The position numbers and the translations under genes were made by a program. This document shows positions 8,006 through 15,766 of a DNA stretch of 59,264 nt, one piece after another (within the stretch, counting starts at the first letter, position 1; each line of letters begins with the position of its first letter). Origin of the DNA: JAPKZH01 sp964537875 (lineage in GTDB: Bacteria > Acidobacteriota > Aminicenantia > Aminicenantales > UBA4085); NCBI GenBank assembly GCA_964537875.1, contig CAZIDN010000016.1, positions 1 to 59,264 on the forward strand. Direction: 5' to 3'. A model generated the notes under the pieces. The model was not told where the DNA came from. It saw nothing but the letters and a program-made list of their open reading frames with translations, and searched no databases.

Positions 8006-9022
8006 ATGCGATCCGTCCGGTTCCCAAAAAGAGTATTTCTCTTCCTCAGTCTTGCCCTTCTGCTGGAGGCGACGGCCGCGGCCGGCCAAGCTTCGATCTT
8101 TAAGCTGAAAGTCATCGTCTTACGAGGGGCCAATATCCGGTCTAAAGCGGACATCACCAGCGCCATTCTTAAAACCGTGCCCGTGGGGACTCTTTTCGAG
8201 TCGCCCGGCAAAGAGGGCCGTTGGTACAAAGTGGTCCTGCCGCCGGATGCCAAGGGGACCGTCGTTAACGGCTATATTTATGACAGCCTCGTCGAGATCA
8301 TCGAAGAAATCAAAGCGGAGCCGCCGAAGGTTGAGGCTCCGACGCCGCCGAAAAAAGAAGAACCAGTTTTTGAAAAAGCCCTGCCTGTTGAAAAACCTCA
8401 GGCCCAGCCTGAGGTCACCGTCCCCGTCTCTCGGAAGCGTTCCTTCTCGTTCAGACCGTACGCGAAAATGGGAAGATTGCTGACTCCGCCGTCAGCGACC
8501 GATTTGAACTATATAGAAGTTAATAGAGAAAACTTGGATGAATTTCTGGATGTCGACACAGACAATTTCGGCGGCGGGGTTCAGCTCCTCTTTTCTTTGA
8601 ATCCCGAAAACACCGCCCATGTCGGGGTCGACCTGGGCGCCCAGAAATTGTTTTCGTCGGTCTTTGATCTGGGAACGAGCGACATCGTCTATAAGGATAT
8701 CCGTAATGAGAATGAATTCGGCTTTTATCTGCTGGGGCTCCTCGAGTTCCGCCCCCGCCGATCACCCCTTTTCCTACAGGTCGGGGCGGGAATACAGGTT
8801 GTCTCTTGGTACTGGGAGTCCATCTACAGCGACAAGTATACCGACGTGTATAAGAAGGAAGAATCCGGGCTGGAGGTCAACATGGGTCTCCTCCTGGCCG
8901 GCGGTTTTGATATCCCCTTGGGCCAAAAGTTCTCCGTACCGATTATGCTGCGCATGGATGGCTTGATGAGATACGGCCTGTTGCTCAACGTGAGCCTCAG
9001 CATCGGGCTATCCTTTCATTGA
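8006..9022 (+). CDS. SH3-domain envelope protein with C-terminal beta-barrel-like domain
   Basis: A 338-residue exported protein of unknown role. AAGGAG precedes the ATG at 8006, and a signal peptide follows (VFLFLSLALLLEATAAAGQA). Residues about 33-95 form a bacterial SH3-like domain (VIVLRGANIRSKADITSAIL, then VPVGTLFE and GRWYKVVLP). A Pro/Glu/Lys-rich linker (about 100-140) leads to a C-terminal domain with amphipathic strands (FGGGVQLLFSLNP, HVGVDLGAQKLF, FGFYLLGLLEFRP) ending LLLNVSLSIGLSFH, where the terminal aromatic/His strand resembles outer-membrane barrel ends. SH3-like domains in such proteins often contact the cell wall, so a peptidoglycan-to-outer-membrane tether is possible. 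Inverted-repeat elements flank the gene on both sides. Confidence 0.75.
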   Translation: MRSVRFPKRVFLFLSLALLLEATAAAGQASIFKLKVIVLRGANIRSKADITSAILKTVPVGTLFESPGKEGRWYKVVLPPDAKGTVVNGYIYDSLVEIIEEIKAEPPKVEAPTPPKKEEPVFEKALPVEKPQAQPEVTVPVSRKRSFSFRPYAKMGRLLTPPSATDLNYIEVNRENLDEFLDVDTDNFGGGVQLLFSLNPENTAHVGVDLGAQKLFSSVFDLGTSDIVYKDIRNENEFGFYLLGLLEFRPRRSPLFLQVGAGIQVVSWYWESIYSDKYTDVYKKEESGLEVNMGLLLAGGFDIPLGQKFSVPIMLRMDGLMRYGLLLNVSLSIGLSFH

Positions 9023-9030
9023 TCCATTTT

Positions 9031-9142
9031 TGGGGTCAAACCTACTCATTACGCAAATCAGCCAGTTCTGAAGACAGTGGCCAAAATCTGAAGAACTCCG
9101 AACGTTTCAATAAATTTTGCGTAATGAGTAGGTTTGACCCCA
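9031..9142. repeat. inverted-repeat (MITE-like) element, copy 2, perfect 27-nt arms
   Basis: The arms at 9031-9057 and 9116-9142 are perfect reverse complements (core TCAAACCTACTCATTACGC), separated by 58 nt without coding signal. Same arm family as 7813-7922. The element begins 8 nt after the SH3 gene stop and could form a long hairpin that ends transcription. Confidence 0.75.
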
Positions 9143-9162
9143 CTTTATTCTCCAGGGAGAAG

Positions 9163-9186
9163 TGCGTAAAGAGTAGCTTTGACCCC
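9163..9186. repeat. solo arm of the inverted-repeat element
   Basis: GCGTAAAGAGTAGCTTTGAC matches the right arm of copy 2 with a few changes and stands alone 20 nt after it, as if left by an imperfect duplication. Confidence 0.5.
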
Positions 9187-9207
9187 GCTTTTTTCAAGCC
9201 GAGCGGG

Positions 9208-9480
9208 CTATGGCTTTGACAGCTTGCCTTTTCGGACGCTCTGCTGCTTACGGATCAGGGCGAATATGGCGATGCAGATCCAGACCGCGTTAACGCCCAC
9301 GGAGGGCAAGGCGCCGAAATAGAAAGAGTTGACGATGAGCAGGGCGCTTCCCCCAAGGTTCAGCGCTTGGTAGGGGATGGAATCCCCTTCCAGTTTTCGC
9401 GTGGAAACGAGAAGGTAGGCCGCGAGGAGAGCCACCACGCCCGACCAACCGAAAATGTTGACCAAAATTATCTTGCTCAT
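9208..9480 (-). CDS. small three-helix membrane protein (CBU_0592-like)
   Basis: A 90-residue inner-membrane protein with three hydrophobic helices: IFGWSGVVALLAAYLLVS, LNLGGSALLIVNSFYFGA and VNAVWICIAIFALI. The pattern of a Gly-rich first helix, then YQ.LNLGGS, then a Trp-containing third helix resembles the CBU_0592 domain, which has no assigned function. Its ATG shares one base with the TGA of the aldehyde oxidoreductase gene (TGATG), so it is translated in coupling with that enzyme. A membrane partner or maintenance role for the oxidoreductase is inference. Confidence 0.75.
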   Translation of the reverse strand: MSKIILVNIFGWSGVVALLAAYLLVSTRKLEGDSIPYQALNLGGSALLIVNSFYFGALPSVGVNAVWICIAIFALIRKQQSVRKGKLSKP

Positions 9481-11447
9481 CAGGCTTTGATCCTCAACTC
9501 TTTGAGCCGGCTGTCTCCGACGATGCCGTCCTTGGTCCACCCTTGATGTCCGTAGTAGGCGTCGAGGATGGCTCGATAATATTCGGGATCGACGGCCTTG
9601 CCTTTATGCGCCCCCTGGGTCAGCGGCACGGTCAGCTTCGGCGGCACATAGGAATCATAGACGCGGCTCCGGCCCTGAAGATTGTTGATGTGGCGTTCGA
9701 GGTTATAGATTCTCTTGCCGCAGGCCTTCATCGCCTCGGTCGTGTACTCCAATCCCGTCAGGGCATGGTAAAGTGAAAGGAAGAGATCCGAGGCGACGTC
9801 CTCCGTGAAAAAATCACAGAGGCCCAAGGAATCGACGAGCGCTTTTCCCTCTTGCCCCCCGGCGACATAGGCCGCCAGGTTGCCGGCGCCCTGCAGCCCT
9901 CCTTCCTCCGCCTGGATCGTCCAGGCATAGGTATGGTCGCCCCGTCCCCTGTTCGATGTCCCGTAGGCCGTGAACATGCCCGGGAAAACTTTCGGCTCGA
10001 TGCCGGCATAGCCCAGCCCGCCGAACGCCGTCGTGACGCTGCGGGCGATTTCCTGAAGGTCGCCGGGTGGAAAACCGGCGCCGACGTCGGCGATGACCCG
10101 GTCCGAATAGTTGCCGAGCAGTTTTCCCAGCGGATCAGATTGATAGGCAATGGCCTTGAGCGTCCGGATCATATCAGGCGCGCTGCCAAAAACCGGCGCG
10201 GCTTTATATTTTTTGAGATAGCCTTTATCGGTTAACTCCATCGCCCCCGCCATGACGCTGCCCAGCGTCATGGTGTCGATCCCGAGCTCGTTGCAGAAGT
10301 AGTTCATATGAAAGATGGCGTCGCGGTCGAGGATACAGCAGTTGATCCACAGGGCGACCGTCTCGAATTCCGGCCGGACTCCCTCTCCGGCATAGGGCCC
10401 GGCTTCGACCTTGGCCGACCTGGTGCACATGATATACCGGCAGCGGTTGCAGACCTTGTGCTTTCCGGAGATTTCCAGGAAGGCATCGGTCCCGACCTTG
10501 GCATAATCCGCCGGGTCGAAATATCCTTCATCAAAGTTGTGCCAAGGGAGATAGCCGCCCTTTTGTCCCAGATATTTCCCGTTGTGGGCCCGGTCCAGCC
10601 ACCAGGTCGTGCCCGTTTCCGGCCGGAAAGAGGCCGTCCATTTCGGGTCGCCGACATGGCTTTTGACCTGGGCGTCCAGCTCTTTGATGAGCTTCTGGAA
10701 TCGATCGGCGCTAAAATAGGAAACAGCCCGGCGGCCGTAGGCGGTGATCGCGACAAGGTTTTTCGACCCAAAAACAGCGCCGGCCCCGCCGCGTCCAAAA
10801 TTCCGGTGATGGTCTCCGGTCAAACAGGCGAAAGCCACCCGGTTCCATCCGCCCGGGCCAAGGCAGACTGTCGAAGACCCGGGATATTTTTGGGTCAGAA
10901 AATCCGTGATGGCCGAAGCCGTCCGGGCGACCTTGCTCCCGCCGACAATCTCGAAGAGGTCCTCTTCTGCGTCGACGACCTCAACCTTCTCTTCCGTGAC
11001 CAATATCCGCACCGGCTTATCCGCCCGGCCGTCGATGATCAGATGATCGATCCCCGCGCGTTTCAGCATATTGGGGAATAGACCCCCGGCGCTCGCATGA
11101 GTGATCAGCCCGAACAGCGGTTGATGACCCGGGACCCAGGATGCGGACTCCGGCGACCTGGTCATGGAGCTCACGAACGAGCACGAGCCTCGTCCCGCCG
11201 TGGGAATGAACGTATCGTTCGGCGCCCCGGTCCCGATGATGATCCTGTTTTCGGGGCCGAGCGGATTTTTGAGAGGGCCCGTTTTTTCGAGATGCTCATA
11301 GAGAAGCCGGGCCTGGACACCGCGCCCTCCGATATAGTCACGATAGATAGCGGGGTCTGCGGGCTCGACCCTCACGCTGCGGGTGCTAAGATCGATTCGC
11401 GCCCATTGGCCTTGATATCCGAAAAATCGCTCTGTTGAGTTGGCCAT
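9480..11447 (-). CDS. tungsten-dependent aldehyde ferredoxin oxidoreductase family protein
   Basis: A 655-residue AOR-family enzyme, expected to oxidise an aldehyde (or reduce an acid) with a tungsten- or molybdenum-bispterin centre and a [4Fe-4S] cluster, passing electrons to ferredoxin in the cytoplasm. Landmarks include YIGGRGVQARLLYEHL (AOR N-domain, about 38-53), TGDHHRNFGRGGAGAVFGSK (pterin-binding region), Cys residues in KVCNRCRYIMC (about 335-345), a later Cys in LGLCDF, and AFGGLGYAG. The first three cluster cysteines are spaced CX2CX4C, whereas classical AOR has CX2CX3C, which marks a divergent subfamily. AAGGAG lies 5 nt before the ATG. It forms a two-gene operon with the small membrane protein and implies an anaerobic lifestyle. 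The aldehyde cannot be named. Confidence 0.88.
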   Translation of the reverse strand: MANSTERFFGYQGQWARIDLSTRSVRVEPADPAIYRDYIGGRGVQARLLYEHLEKTGPLKNPLGPENRIIIGTGAPNDTFIPTAGRGSCSFVSSMTRSPESASWVPGHQPLFGLITHASAGGLFPNMLKRAGIDHLIIDGRADKPVRILVTEEKVEVVDAEEDLFEIVGGSKVARTASAITDFLTQKYPGSSTVCLGPGGWNRVAFACLTGDHHRNFGRGGAGAVFGSKNLVAITAYGRRAVSYFSADRFQKLIKELDAQVKSHVGDPKWTASFRPETGTTWWLDRAHNGKYLGQKGGYLPWHNFDEGYFDPADYAKVGTDAFLEISGKHKVCNRCRYIMCTRSAKVEAGPYAGEGVRPEFETVALWINCCILDRDAIFHMNYFCNELGIDTMTLGSVMAGAMELTDKGYLKKYKAAPVFGSAPDMIRTLKAIAYQSDPLGKLLGNYSDRVIADVGAGFPPGDLQEIARSVTTAFGGLGYAGIEPKVFPGMFTAYGTSNRGRGDHTYAWTIQAEEGGLQGAGNLAAYVAGGQEGKALVDSLGLCDFFTEDVASDLFLSLYHALTGLEYTTEAMKACGKRIYNLERHINNLQGRSRVYDSYVPPKLTVPLTQGAHKGKAVDPEYYRAILDAYYGHQGWTKDGIVGDSRLKELRIKA

Positions 11448-11710
11448 GGCAGCTCCTTAAGTAGAATTCCTTACGGAAACTAATATTAACGCAATAATTA
11501 AAATGACATCCCCGTTCGGGCTGCGGACGGCCTAAGCGCCGCCCATACAATGTCAATTTATTTATTACGTTTGTATTAGGTTCGAAAAATTAGAAGAAAA
11601 CGGCCATGTTGATAAGAAGGCAGAATCCCGTCTCGTTTTGTGCGGGGCATGGAAGAGTGAATTATATGAAGAATAAATAAAGGAGGCAAGGCTCTGATGG
11701 CACTCGGGGT

Positions 11711-13168
11711 TTACGGAATTTTTCTGCGGTAAATGTCGACTTCCAGAAATTCTCTCTGGACAGTCTTGATGAACTGGTAGCGTTCATCCAGGTAAGCTTG
11801 GAAGCACGAATAATCAATCAGGTTTTTCAGATGGTGAGCGGAGGCCCCCTTTTCGACGAAGATGAGCTTGACGTTATTGCGATCGCATTCACGGCGGATA
11901 TCGGCCGCCATGATCTGTCCGCTGCTGGTCGTGCCTTCGGAAACGTCGACGAGGCGTGGCGGGCAGGGCCTTTGGGCGTAGAAGTTGATGCCCGGGTCAT
12001 CGCCAAAGACAAAATCGCTGGGCATTGTCTCGTCACGGACAAGGGACGCCAATGCCCTTGTCCCTTTATCGTAGGCGCTCAGTTTCTTGAGATTGAACGT
12101 GGGCCCCAGGCTAAGGAGGACAAGGGCTATGACGGCCGGAAAGACAAAAAACCGCAGTCTTTTTTGAGAGCCGATGAGCCTGATTCCATCCCCAAAGAAA
12201 AATGTCAGAGGGACTAAGGCGAAGACGATATAACGCGGAAAAAATTTGCCGGGAACAAAGGCCAGGAATAAAAAGGCTAAGGTTACGAAGACGAGAAGCG
12301 ATCGTTTTTTCTCTTTGAGGGCGGCCCCGAAGATGATCCCTATCAGGGCGACAGGAATCAAGCCGTAATTGTGGCTGCCGATAAACTGACCGAGCCTCAA
12401 AAAAGGAAGGGCGGCAAGGGCGGCGGCTGCCTTCTCTTTCACCAGATGATAGCCGAAGGTCGCCTGATACGTGCCGGGCACGAAGATCAGCAAGAGCCCG
12501 TAGATGAGCCCGAAGGAGAGCAGAAACCCGGCCGAGACAATGAACGCTTTGCCCACGACTGCCCGAGGCCTATCCATTTTTCGCGCGAATAGATAGATCA
12601 AATAGAGCAGGTAGCCGGCGATGAGCAGGATGCCGTTGAACTTGGCTAGGACGGCCAGGCCGGAGAAGAAACCGAAAAGGAAGAGCTCGAGTCTTGCCTT
12701 CTTCACCGAGATTTTGGTTTCCGCTTCAATGGCGAAATAAAGTGCGACCGCACAGAAAAATATCATATAGCTGTCGGGCATAAAGATCCGGCCTAGGAAA
12801 TAGATGTGTTTGGTCAGAAGAAAGAGACCGGCCATGGCCAGCGACAGGTTGCGGCTGAACCCGAAGAACTTGATGGAAGCGGCGCAGATGAGGAATCCCG
12901 TCCCCAGGATGAGGAGAAACGAGGCGGCGCGTGCCCACCAGACTTCGGGGCCAAACAGCTTGAATAATCCTGCCGTCACATAAAAGCTCAGGGGCATCTG
13001 GACGACAAAAAAATCGCGGTAGGGGACTTCACCCAGGCTGACCCTCCAAGAGGCATAAAGATAGGCCCCTTCGTCATCGTTCATCCTGTCGCCGTCCAGG
13101 TTATATAAGCCCATGAACAAGACGAGGGCGATCAGGACGGCCGGAATCAGGATGTTGAGCAGACGCAT
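11711..13168 (-). CDS. GT-C (GT39-like) glycosyltransferase, multi-pass
   Basis: About 485 residues with roughly 11 membrane helices and the early loop motif MNDDEGAYLYASW (about 28-40), where the paired acidic residues are the GT-C/PMT catalytic signature. Family members move a sugar from a polyprenyl-phosphate donor onto lipid, glycan or protein on the outer face of the inner membrane. A soluble C-terminal part (after about 370) contains DFVFGDDPGINFYAQRPCPP, common in PMT_2-like enzymes. The ATG at 13168 is taken as start. A TTG at 13177 is in frame, and neither has a clear ribosome-binding site. The gene stands alone between the AOR operon and the divergently read subtilase, so the acceptor is unknown. 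Confidence 0.82.
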   Translation of the reverse strand: MRLLNILIPAVLIALVLFMGLYNLDGDRMNDDEGAYLYASWRVSLGEVPYRDFFVVQMPLSFYVTAGLFKLFGPEVWWARAASFLLILGTGFLICAASIKFFGFSRNLSLAMAGLFLLTKHIYFLGRIFMPDSYMIFFCAVALYFAIEAETKISVKKARLELFLFGFFSGLAVLAKFNGILLIAGYLLYLIYLFARKMDRPRAVVGKAFIVSAGFLLSFGLIYGLLLIFVPGTYQATFGYHLVKEKAAAALAALPFLRLGQFIGSHNYGLIPVALIGIIFGAALKEKKRSLLVFVTLAFLFLAFVPGKFFPRYIVFALVPLTFFFGDGIRLIGSQKRLRFFVFPAVIALVLLSLGPTFNLKKLSAYDKGTRALASLVRDETMPSDFVFGDDPGINFYAQRPCPPRLVDVSEGTTSSGQIMAADIRRECDRNNVKLIFVEKGASAHHLKNLIDYSCFQAYLDERYQFIKTVQREFLEVDIYRRKIP

Positions 13169-13282
13169 ATATGCCAATTTATAGTGACGGCGGGTGCCGC
13201 GTCAAGCCGCTCCTAGGAAAAAGCCAAAATTAACAGTTTTGTCGGTAGCGGGATATATATAATGTAACAATGAGGTGGCACG

Positions 13283-14578
13283 ATGAATAAGTTGCTGTCC
13301 GGCTTGCTCTTGATTCTTCTGATGTCTTTTCCCGCGGCTGAAAAGGTCATCCCCAATGATCCCTTGTTCAAGCTCCAACACAGCTTCAACAATCCCGGCG
13401 GGAAGCTTGTGATCGACAGTTATTCCTATAAGCCGTCGGCCAAGGAATACGATGCTGTGAAAGGAGTCGATCCTGACATCACCCGCGCCTGGGCCGTTAC
13501 GACGGGCAAAAAAGATGTGGTGGTGGCCCTCCTGGATGACGGCTTTTTCTACGAGCATGAGGACATCAAGGATAATATCTGGAAGAACCCCGGGGAAAGT
13601 GGTCTCGATAAAAACGGCTATCCCAAGGAAACCAACGGCATCGATGATGACGGCAACGGCTACGTCGATGATGTCATGGGCTGGGATTTCGCCTTCGACG
13701 ATCCCGACCCGGATCCCTATATATTCGACGGCATGGATGCGACCAAGATCCAGCCTTACTGGCATTCGATTTCAGCCATGGGGATTATCGGGGCGAAGGG
13801 CAATAACGGCATCGGCGTGGCCGGGATCAACTGGGATGTGTCCATGATGCTGCTGAAAATCGGCGCCCAGGGGATCAGGGGCATCGATTTGAACAGGTGT
13901 GAGAGAGCTGGGAAAGCCATCCGCTATGCCGCGGACAACGGCGCCCGGGTGATCAACTGGAGCGGATTCGTGCAGGATTTGCGGCCGGAATCATTGGCCT
14001 TGTTAAAAGCCGCCATCGACTATGCCGGGGAGAAGGGCGTTCTGCTCGTCGTCGGCGCGGGGAACGACGGCAAAAACGTCGACCTTGAAGAAAATTATAC
14101 GTACCCGAGCTGCTTTGACAGCGAGAATATCCTGAACGTGGCGGAACTTGATTTCAAGGGAGACCTGTTCCGCAACAAGATCGAGGAGCGCGTTTTTGGG
14201 TCGAACTTCGGAGAAAAGAACGTGGATATCGCCGCCATCGGCATGAATTACTCGACTTTTTTAAAGAACAATCGCAGTGTCTATGCTCTGGGCGGAGGGA
14301 CATCCAATAGCACGCCGGTCGTGACAGGAGTCGCGGCTCTTGTCCTTTCCGTTCGTCCCGAGTTGAAAGCCCTGGAATTGAAGAAAATTTTAGTGGACAG
14401 CGTGACACCTCTGCCATCATTGAAAGGAAAAATCAAATCAAGCGGAATGGTCAACGCCCAACAAGCGATTCAACTGGCCATCAAGGAGCCGAGTAAATCG
14501 ATGACGGACGCGTCGCGGCCGGGCTTTTCGTCGAGCTTCAAGAGGAGGATAAGTTCTCTCCTTGCCTTCGCACCTTAA
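13283..14578 (+). CDS. secreted S8 family serine peptidase (subtilase)
   Basis: A 431-residue subtilisin-family protease with a signal peptide (LLSGLLLILLMSFPAA). Catalytic residues in order are Asp in VVALLDDGFF (about 84), His in YWHSISAMGIIGA (about 159), the oxyanion Asn in VGAGNDGKN and Ser in GGTSNSTPVVTG (about 340). A calcium-loop-like segment IDDDGNGYVDDVMGWDF lies between Asp and His, as in many subtilases from this kind of organism. The His motif is unusual (HSISAMG instead of HGTHVAG), but the catalytic His itself is kept. GAGGTGGCACG precedes the ATG. It should cleave proteins in the periplasm or outside. There is no C-terminal sorting domain, and a basic tail (SSFKRR) ends the protein. 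Confidence 0.9.
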   Translation: MNKLLSGLLLILLMSFPAAEKVIPNDPLFKLQHSFNNPGGKLVIDSYSYKPSAKEYDAVKGVDPDITRAWAVTTGKKDVVVALLDDGFFYEHEDIKDNIWKNPGESGLDKNGYPKETNGIDDDGNGYVDDVMGWDFAFDDPDPDPYIFDGMDATKIQPYWHSISAMGIIGAKGNNGIGVAGINWDVSMMLLKIGAQGIRGIDLNRCERAGKAIRYAADNGARVINWSGFVQDLRPESLALLKAAIDYAGEKGVLLVVGAGNDGKNVDLEENYTYPSCFDSENILNVAELDFKGDLFRNKIEERVFGSNFGEKNVDIAAIGMNYSTFLKNNRSVYALGGGTSNSTPVVTGVAALVLSVRPELKALELKKILVDSVTPLPSLKGKIKSSGMVNAQQAIQLAIKEPSKSMTDASRPGFSSSFKRRISSLLAFAP

Positions 14579-14704
14579 CCAGGCGAAGGTTCTCCTCATC
14601 CGGTCTGTTGGCAAGACCAGATTTTGTATTATCCGGCCAGAGCAGTATGGGGAAAAAAATAAGAGCATAACGAAGCAAGTCCGATCGAGATGTCGGAGCA
14701 GCCG

Positions 14705-15598
14705 TTAGTTTTTAGCCAGTTTCCAGGCCTCGATGAATTTCACAGCCTGTTCGACCATCCGATTGACAATTTTCTCACCGATCTCCGGCTTGGAAGCCTT
14801 CGGATCGCTCAGGCACCAGATTCCGTTGCTTGAAAGCTCGCGGCTGGCCCCGCCCTTCTTCGTTTCCGAAGGCGTTCCGAACAACACGCTCCAGGCCGTC
14901 ATGAGGTCCGGGTTCTTCTTGGCCAGCTCCCGCAGCTCTTCCATCCGGGGGGTGAAATGAATGACGGGCTTCTCGGCGCGCTCCATCCTGGCCAGCCGGG
15001 GTTCGAAGTAGAGTATCATCGACGTCTCCTCGACTCCCGCGTGCCAGTCGAAGAATTCCTGGCTATCGTCTTTTTGGATCGGCCCGCCGTAGCCGATGGC
15101 GACGGCGGTCGCCTCGCTCGTCTGGTTGATTCGGTAGACGACCTTGTCTTGGACGACGTTGTTCCCGCCATGGTAGTTGAAGAACATGATGCGGCGAAAG
15201 CCGTATTTGATCAACATCTGAGCCGTCTCGTAGAAGATCTCCTCTAAAGTCTCGGGCTTCAAGCTCAAAGTCCCCGGAAAGCCCGAGTGGTAAAGGCTGT
15301 AGCCGGCCAGGACAACGGGGGCGACGACAACGCCGGTCTTCGCCGAGATAAGCTTCGAGGTGTCGAGAGCCAAGTAGGTATCCGTCCCCAAGGGAAGATG
15401 GGGGCCGTGCTGCTCGGTGCTTCCCATGGGGATGATGACCATATCGTTGTTTTTGAGATAATCGCGGACATCCGTCCAGGTCATCTCTTGGAGCAGAAGG
15501 GGCTTTCCCCCCGACTGGGAGAAGGCGTTGATGGAAAGAAGGAAAATCAAAGGCAAGACACTCATGGTTTTGAATTTTAATAACGTCATTGTGCTCAT
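14705..15598 (-). CDS. creatininase family amidohydrolase, exported
   Basis: A 297-residue member of the creatininase/creatinine amidohydrolase family. Metal-binding signatures are intact: MGSTEQHGPHLPLGTDT (about 58-74), FFNYHGGNN (about 140) and DWHAGVEETS (about 181). The fold hydrolyses cyclic amides such as creatinine or formamide derivatives with two divalent metals, and the real substrate is open. Unlike most relatives it has a signal peptide (MSVLPLIFLLSINAFSQ), so it likely works in the periplasm. AAGGAGG precedes the ATG at 15598. Its first 12 codons and upstream region occur again at 18688-18815, showing that this locus was once duplicated. Confidence 0.87.
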   Translation of the reverse strand: MSTMTLLKFKTMSVLPLIFLLSINAFSQSGGKPLLLQEMTWTDVRDYLKNNDMVIIPMGSTEQHGPHLPLGTDTYLALDTSKLISAKTGVVVAPVVLAGYSLYHSGFPGTLSLKPETLEEIFYETAQMLIKYGFRRIMFFNYHGGNNVVQDKVVYRINQTSEATAVAIGYGGPIQKDDSQEFFDWHAGVEETSMILYFEPRLARMERAEKPVIHFTPRMEELRELAKKNPDLMTAWSVLFGTPSETKKGGASRELSSNGIWCLSDPKASKPEIGEKIVNRMVEQAVKFIEAWKLAKN

Positions 15599-15692
15599 GG
15601 GAAATTCCTCCTTGTCATATTCCGTTATGAACGGAGAGGATTATATATCATTGAGAGCGCTTGAACCATTTTAAAAGTGAAGATCCGACCCC
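15564..15692. repeat. 129-bp direct repeat, copy A (creatininase 5' end and promoter)
   Basis: Covers the first 12 codons of the creatininase gene, its ribosome-binding site, a TATAAT -10 box (leftward strand) and the small palindrome CCGTTATGAACGG (15622-15634). It matches 18688-18815 with about six differences. The coding part shows that copy A is the original context. Confidence 0.85.
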
Positions 15693-15766
15693 ATCTCTTA
15701 TATGAGCCACGAAAAACAATCTCCCGTCTTTACTCCTCATTGATTTACATGCACCTTATTCGACTG

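Noticed and set aside
11686..11734. Strong AGGAGG site followed by ATG and a short peptide MALGVYGIFLR
   Set aside because: Only 11 codons, and it overlaps the end of the opposite glycosyltransferase gene. It may be the stump of a gene but there is nothing to identify it.
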